Shown: in pieces, positions 60,201 through 64,000 of the stretch
How the letters are laid out: each line of letters opens with the position of its first letter
How positions within the stretch are numbered: position 1 is the first letter of the stretch
The notes under the pieces: generated by a model
Databases searched by the model: none
Told to the model about the DNA's origin: nothing
The model's input: only the letters and a program-made list of their open reading frames with translations
Position numbers and translations under genes: made by a program
Origin: Ipomoea triloba
Taxonomy: Eukaryota > Streptophyta > Magnoliopsida > Solanales > Convolvulaceae
Reading direction: 5' to 3'
NCBI RefSeq assembly: GCF_003576645.1
Contig: NC_044929.1
Span: 6,747,239 to 6,811,238, forward strand
DNA: 64,000 bases

Positions 60201-62088
60201 CATTCACAGATTACATAAGTAATACACAAAAAAATAAAAAATAAAAATAAAAACTAGGATTTTCAAAATTACTTCGTTTCTCCAATAAATACTCAGAGAA
60301 CAAGGGCTTCAAATTTCAACACAGGTCACTAAAACAACGGCTATGGCCTAGGGCTTCCATCACCGGACATCGGCCACCAACTACGGCCTAGGGCTTCCAC
60401 CATACCACCACAGGTCACTAGACCACCAAGATTATATGAAAGACAGACTAAAAGTGTAAAACGGAGAAGTGAGAGATGAGAGATCACTCAAAACTCCAAA
60501 ACAAGTAACAAATATGATGAGAGACAAGGACTAGAGATTCTTGGTCTATGAGAAAAGAAACTTGAGATAGATATTAGGGAAGACGAGAACTGAGAACTGC
60601 AAAGTAGAGATAAACCAGAGAATCTAAGAATGAGAGAACTCAAAGAAGTAGAAGTTAGAGAACTGAGAACTGGAGGAGTCAAGGAGATGTCGGAGAACGA
60701 GAGAACACAGAGAAGAAAGAGAGGATGCGACAGTGCAAATTAGGGTCTCAAGACTTCATAAGGCTATATATATACATACACTACACGACGTCGTATAGTA
60801 GATGCGCACAAAACCCTAAGCCTAAATCGGATGTTCGGATGAGTCGGTGGAATTTTAACCCACCCACACTGAGGGGCTTTCATTACCTTTGACGATTCGG
60901 GTATTGTAATCGGATACGATTACCCACCCAGCTTTGCTCACGGGTTTGGGTTGGTCGGTTATCCATGTTTTTTTTTTTTTTTTTTTTTCTTCGAATCGAA
61001 TTTTACTTACCCCTGACTCCATGGATAGTATTTCTATAATATTTGAAAAGGTTAAAATAAATTGTACGAAAAAAAATGTACACTGAAAGAAAATAAAACA
61101 AAGTTGTAAATGCAAAATGCAAGGAATATGATTTGGGCAATGGAATGATAGATGCCCCATGGCATGTGCACCTCATATGGTGGGATGATGGTGGCCACGT
61201 TAGGGTGGTTGTATTGCAACACTTTGTCCCATCCCCATCTAATAATTATCTTTCACTTTATTATTATTATTATTACTATTATTATTATTATTAAAAAAGA
61301 ATTTGAATGAATAATTAGTTGAACAATAAAGTTCGTTTAACCTATTTGAATTATATAAAATTAATTTAATATTATAATATTGTCCCTCCTATTTCATCAT
61401 GACATTATCTAATTTGTTTATACTTTTTAGCAACCAAATTAATGATTAACATTTTGTGATTTTTAGGTGACACTTAGGAGAGAGAAGAAGGAGAAAAAAA
61501 AAAAGGAAAAAAAATTGACAAACAAAAAAAAACATAAAACAAAAAACAAAGTAACGGTTTCTCTTCAGAGTTGGCGGCCACTCTGAAGCACCCCAGCAGA
61601 CGTGTGGAAAACATCCCAAAAAAACCCCATCAACAAACGCCCCATCATCTCTCTTTCTTTCTTTCTTTCTTTCTTTTTTTGAAAAAAAAAAAACAAAAAC
61701 TTGTTGGAGTAAAATCCCTCAAAAAATCTCATACCCCATCAACAAAAAAACAAACTTTTTTTTTTCTTTTTTGGTACTATTATATTGTTACATAACTTGT
61801 TCAATAGAATACTAGATAGTTGTTCAATACATATTATATAATCTAACGAATATAATGAAATTTTTACTTTCAAAAAAATTACCTGTATTTTTTCTGTCTG
61901 AATTTCTAGTATAAATTTTGCACCTGAAATATCTCCTCTTTTCGCACGTGTTCTCACCCTCGAAAGTCTCTAAGCATGTACCAAAAATATGAAGGGTAAC
62001 CCCGCCAAATGACGAAAAATACAAACTTGTAAACACAAAATCACGAATTCAAATTTCAACTTTTTTAATTTGAACTTGTATGCAACAT

Positions 62089-62160
62089 ACATTGATTTAC
62101 CTCTTTGTGATCCTTTACCAGTTAAGGTCACAAGACGAGATTTACTCAGTACACACCTTC
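62089..62160 (-). repeat. Dispersed repeat also at 19026-19100
   Basis: attgatttacctctttgtga, then gttaaggtcacaagacgaga and tttactca, is close to the sequence at 19026-19100 in the same orientation. It is probably a SINE 3' fragment. Confidence 0.5.
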
Positions 62161-62279
62161 GAAGATTTTCCTCGTCACCCAAAAAATAAAAAGAGCTACA
62201 GCATAGCAGTGAAACAACCAACATTCATTTCGATTAACAAGTTTGCTTGCAAGTCAGTTTTCCTTCACTTACCATAATA

Positions 62280-62548
62280 ATATACACAGGAGGAAAGCAT
62301 CTCTTCTGAAATTTACATTCACTGCTGTATACTTCCAGCTCCAAAGCACAACACTATAATTCTTTGCAGAAAGAAAACAAATGATTTAGCAGAGCCACAA
62401 CAATAACTAGCAAGAAGAAAAAGGGCAAAAAAGGGGCAAAATCTACATGCTTTAGAAGCCGGTTTCAGTGATCTAAGTCCTGCCTGCAGTTTGGATTCTG
62501 ATGTTTGGATGTGAACTGAACGCCCACCCCACCAGCTCGTACTCGTAC
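62280..62548 (-). other. APRL 3' UTR (probable)
   Basis: About 270 bases follow the stop codon on the minus strand with more balanced composition than the AT-rich DNA beyond 62280. The end is not fixed by a clear poly-A signal. Confidence 0.35.
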
Positions 62549-63524
62549 TCACAAGTCCCCGGAAGGGGATAGTACTCTCGAAGAGGAAGCTTCTCCTAGG
62601 GAAACGGAAGTCAGAGATGAAGCCCAAACTCGAGCATTCCGTGCACCTCGGTGGAAGTTCCTTGCTTTGCACAGCTTTAGCTTGCTCAATACCCTCTTCA
62701 GATCAATCACGTGGAGAACATGCCCTAAAAGCTGCTTTGACTCTCCAAATACGCTCATGTTTAGATGAGGTACATATGCAGCCCACAAAGCCACAGCACG
62801 AGATACTATCCCCGGGAAGAAATACAATAAAGCCCTTAATAACACAAATGCTGCCGAAAGTACCAAGTATGGCTCCGTGCTGAACGTTTCCTTCAATGAG
62901 GTTCCATTCCATGGAATGAAAATTTCTTGGGTTTTCTCAACATAGCTGTTTTCACTCTCACTCATATCCATGATTGGATAAAGACCTGAAAATAGAGAGA
63001 ATGTCAGGCCTCACAGACGTGCATGCGGTGACAAAAAAACTAACAAGTATTTTTTAATGATCTTCCTAATCCCAAAAGGCTCCCCTGCTATAATTAATAT
63101 AAATCCTAGAGACCCAAAAAAAAAAAAACTAATACCACTGAGAAGATCTATCTCACCACCGAATGTAAGAAACAAGAAAAGCCAGAGGAAGATGCATACT
63201 TGTGTGTGGACATAAGATATAGTTAGAAGCCAAATTTTAAATAGAGCCAAATGCCAAGAATGACATCTGTCAGTAAAGAGACAGCAAGATCTAAAGATGG
63301 AGAGAGACTAGTCATTGATGTAATTGATGAATGAATAAATGATATCACAATGCCTCCAAACAATAAGCATCTGCATAGGAGAACCCGCAAAAGTCCCACC
63401 TGTAGTTTTCTTGTAGAACTTCACAAGAGAATGGAGATCTTTGTGGCCATTATATCGCAACATTTCTGTCTGATTCACAATTAAAATTGAAGGCAAGCTG
63501 TGAATACCATACCTCGAGAAAACA
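62549..63524 (-). CDS. 5'-adenylylsulfate reductase-like (APRL) protein, 3' part only
   Basis: Two minus-strand exons are visible: 63524-63400 and 62985-62549 (stop). They join in phase to 186 aa. The first exon ends the thioredoxin-like fold (SRYGIHSLPSILIVNQTE, then HSLVKFYKKTTG, with the cis-Pro of the fold). The second carries a hydrophobic membrane segment (about YLVLSAAFVLLRALLYFFPG) and a basic C-terminal tail. This matches plant APRL proteins, PDI-like thioredoxin-fold proteins that lack the PAPS/APS reductase domain and sit in the secretory pathway. The signal peptide and catalytic CxxC part would lie beyond 64000. It runs convergent to DEK1. Family assignment is firm; the member number is not. 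Confidence 0.85.
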
Positions 63525-64000
63525 CTGCACAGGAGATGGTACATGTACAAGTTAAAATCAAGAAAAATCTACAAAAATACGTGGACATCAGATAATACAG
63601 CCACAAGTTATATATTCTGCTTTGTTTAATACTCTTATAAATTGATCTGATTTATAATTCTATAGTCATTCTTGGCTAGTAAAACTTGTGCAACAAATGT
63701 CACGCTTAGCTTAAAAGGTTAAGTAAAGAACAGCTGCACCAAAGTTCAATCAAAATGCAGTCTCCCCAGTTTTAAACCATAATTAATACCCACTTTGTGC
63801 CCTAATTTCAGCAATTGACTACAAATTGGCAGGTCAATAGATGCATAAAATCATTTAAATATAAAAGTAATTCATCAAAGATAACATGCTAATAAAAAGT
63901 GAACTACACATGGTAGCATCCCACAAATTTCTTTTGTTTATTCGTGAATCTGCCTTTTTTATCCTTTACTTTTTCTTCTCTTTTTCTTTAGTCCCCAATT
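63525..64000 (-). other. APRL intron (continues off window)
   Basis: The acceptor tgcag lies at 63529-63525 on the minus strand. No further exon can be recognised before the window ends. Confidence 0.5.

Larger units (their letters stand above)
58631..62279. other. Intergenic between DEK1 and APRL, repeat-rich, no gene
   Basis: No gene supported. It includes a tandem repeat at 59079-59270, a zone of diverged direct repeats at 59750-60200 and a GA-rich stretch at 60440-60730. It also includes sequence bounded by hAT-like ends (aggggtgagc near 59278 and, on the minus strand, caggggtaagt near 61014; no matching TSD), an (ATT)n tract near 61258-61292, and a repeat at 62089-62160 shared with 19026-19100. 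Confidence 0.5.

Noticed and set aside
60488..60682. Ser-rich minus frame 5' of APRL
   Set aside because: Caused by a GA-rich repeat read as TC codons; no gene evidence.
59277..61014. Calling a full-length hAT element here
   Set aside because: Ends resemble each other but the flanking 8-mers (aaaaacat and gactccat) do not match, so it is left as a candidate in the findings.
1..64000. CRISPR arrays, operons, riboswitches or bacterial-type defence systems
   Set aside because: The window is plant nuclear DNA. Repeats are transposon ends and minisatellites, without regular spacer structure, and none of the genes is arranged as an operon.

Overview
This is nuclear DNA from a flowering plant. It has split genes with GT-AG introns, an AT-rich background, a plant-only calpain gene and a dense layer of plant transposons. 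The proteins look like a eudicot. I would guess an asterid such as Convolvulaceae or Solanales, but that is a weak inference.

Three host genes can be supported. (1) A neprosin/DUF239 secreted-protease gene lies at 15157-18078 (+), with seven coding exons and 425 aa, and all junctions are in phase. (2) The single-copy plant calpain DEK1 lies at 40946-57574 (+). It has 30 coding exons that I could join in phase into 2143 aa, a 5' UTR intron and a probable 3' UTR intron. It holds about twenty membrane segments, a LamG-like segment and a calpain core with Cys1753/His1911/Asn1931. (3) The 3' part of a 5'-adenylylsulfate reductase-like (APRL) thioredoxin/membrane gene lies on the minus strand at 62549-63524 and runs off the right edge. 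It converges with DEK1.

The rest is mainly mobile DNA. From left to right: a hAT-like end; a 1.5-kb element with ~112-bp inverted ends carrying a LINE zinc-finger fragment; a nearly full-length but broken LINE (3885-8499); SINE-like pieces; a 1.06-kb foldback element (20983-22046); an old minus-strand LINE split by an intact, very young Ty1/copia element (23332-29629, LTRs differing by 3 substitutions and 2 one-base indels, TSD ccaag); a SINE with a 15-bp TSD; two Helitron-like elements; a GC-rich hAT MITE with an 8-bp TSD; a LINE RNase H tail (39317-39675); and a Tourist-type MITE inside the DEK1 3' UTR intron.

I found no multi-gene system of an undescribed kind. The observation I would check first is in the copia element. 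No canonical initiator-Met-tRNA primer site follows the left LTR. Instead, two bases after the LTR, there is a 16-base stretch perfectly complementary to a stretch inside the same LTR. Other points worth checking are a GC-AG intron in DEK1, the Helitron with internal duplications, and the long foldback hairpin.
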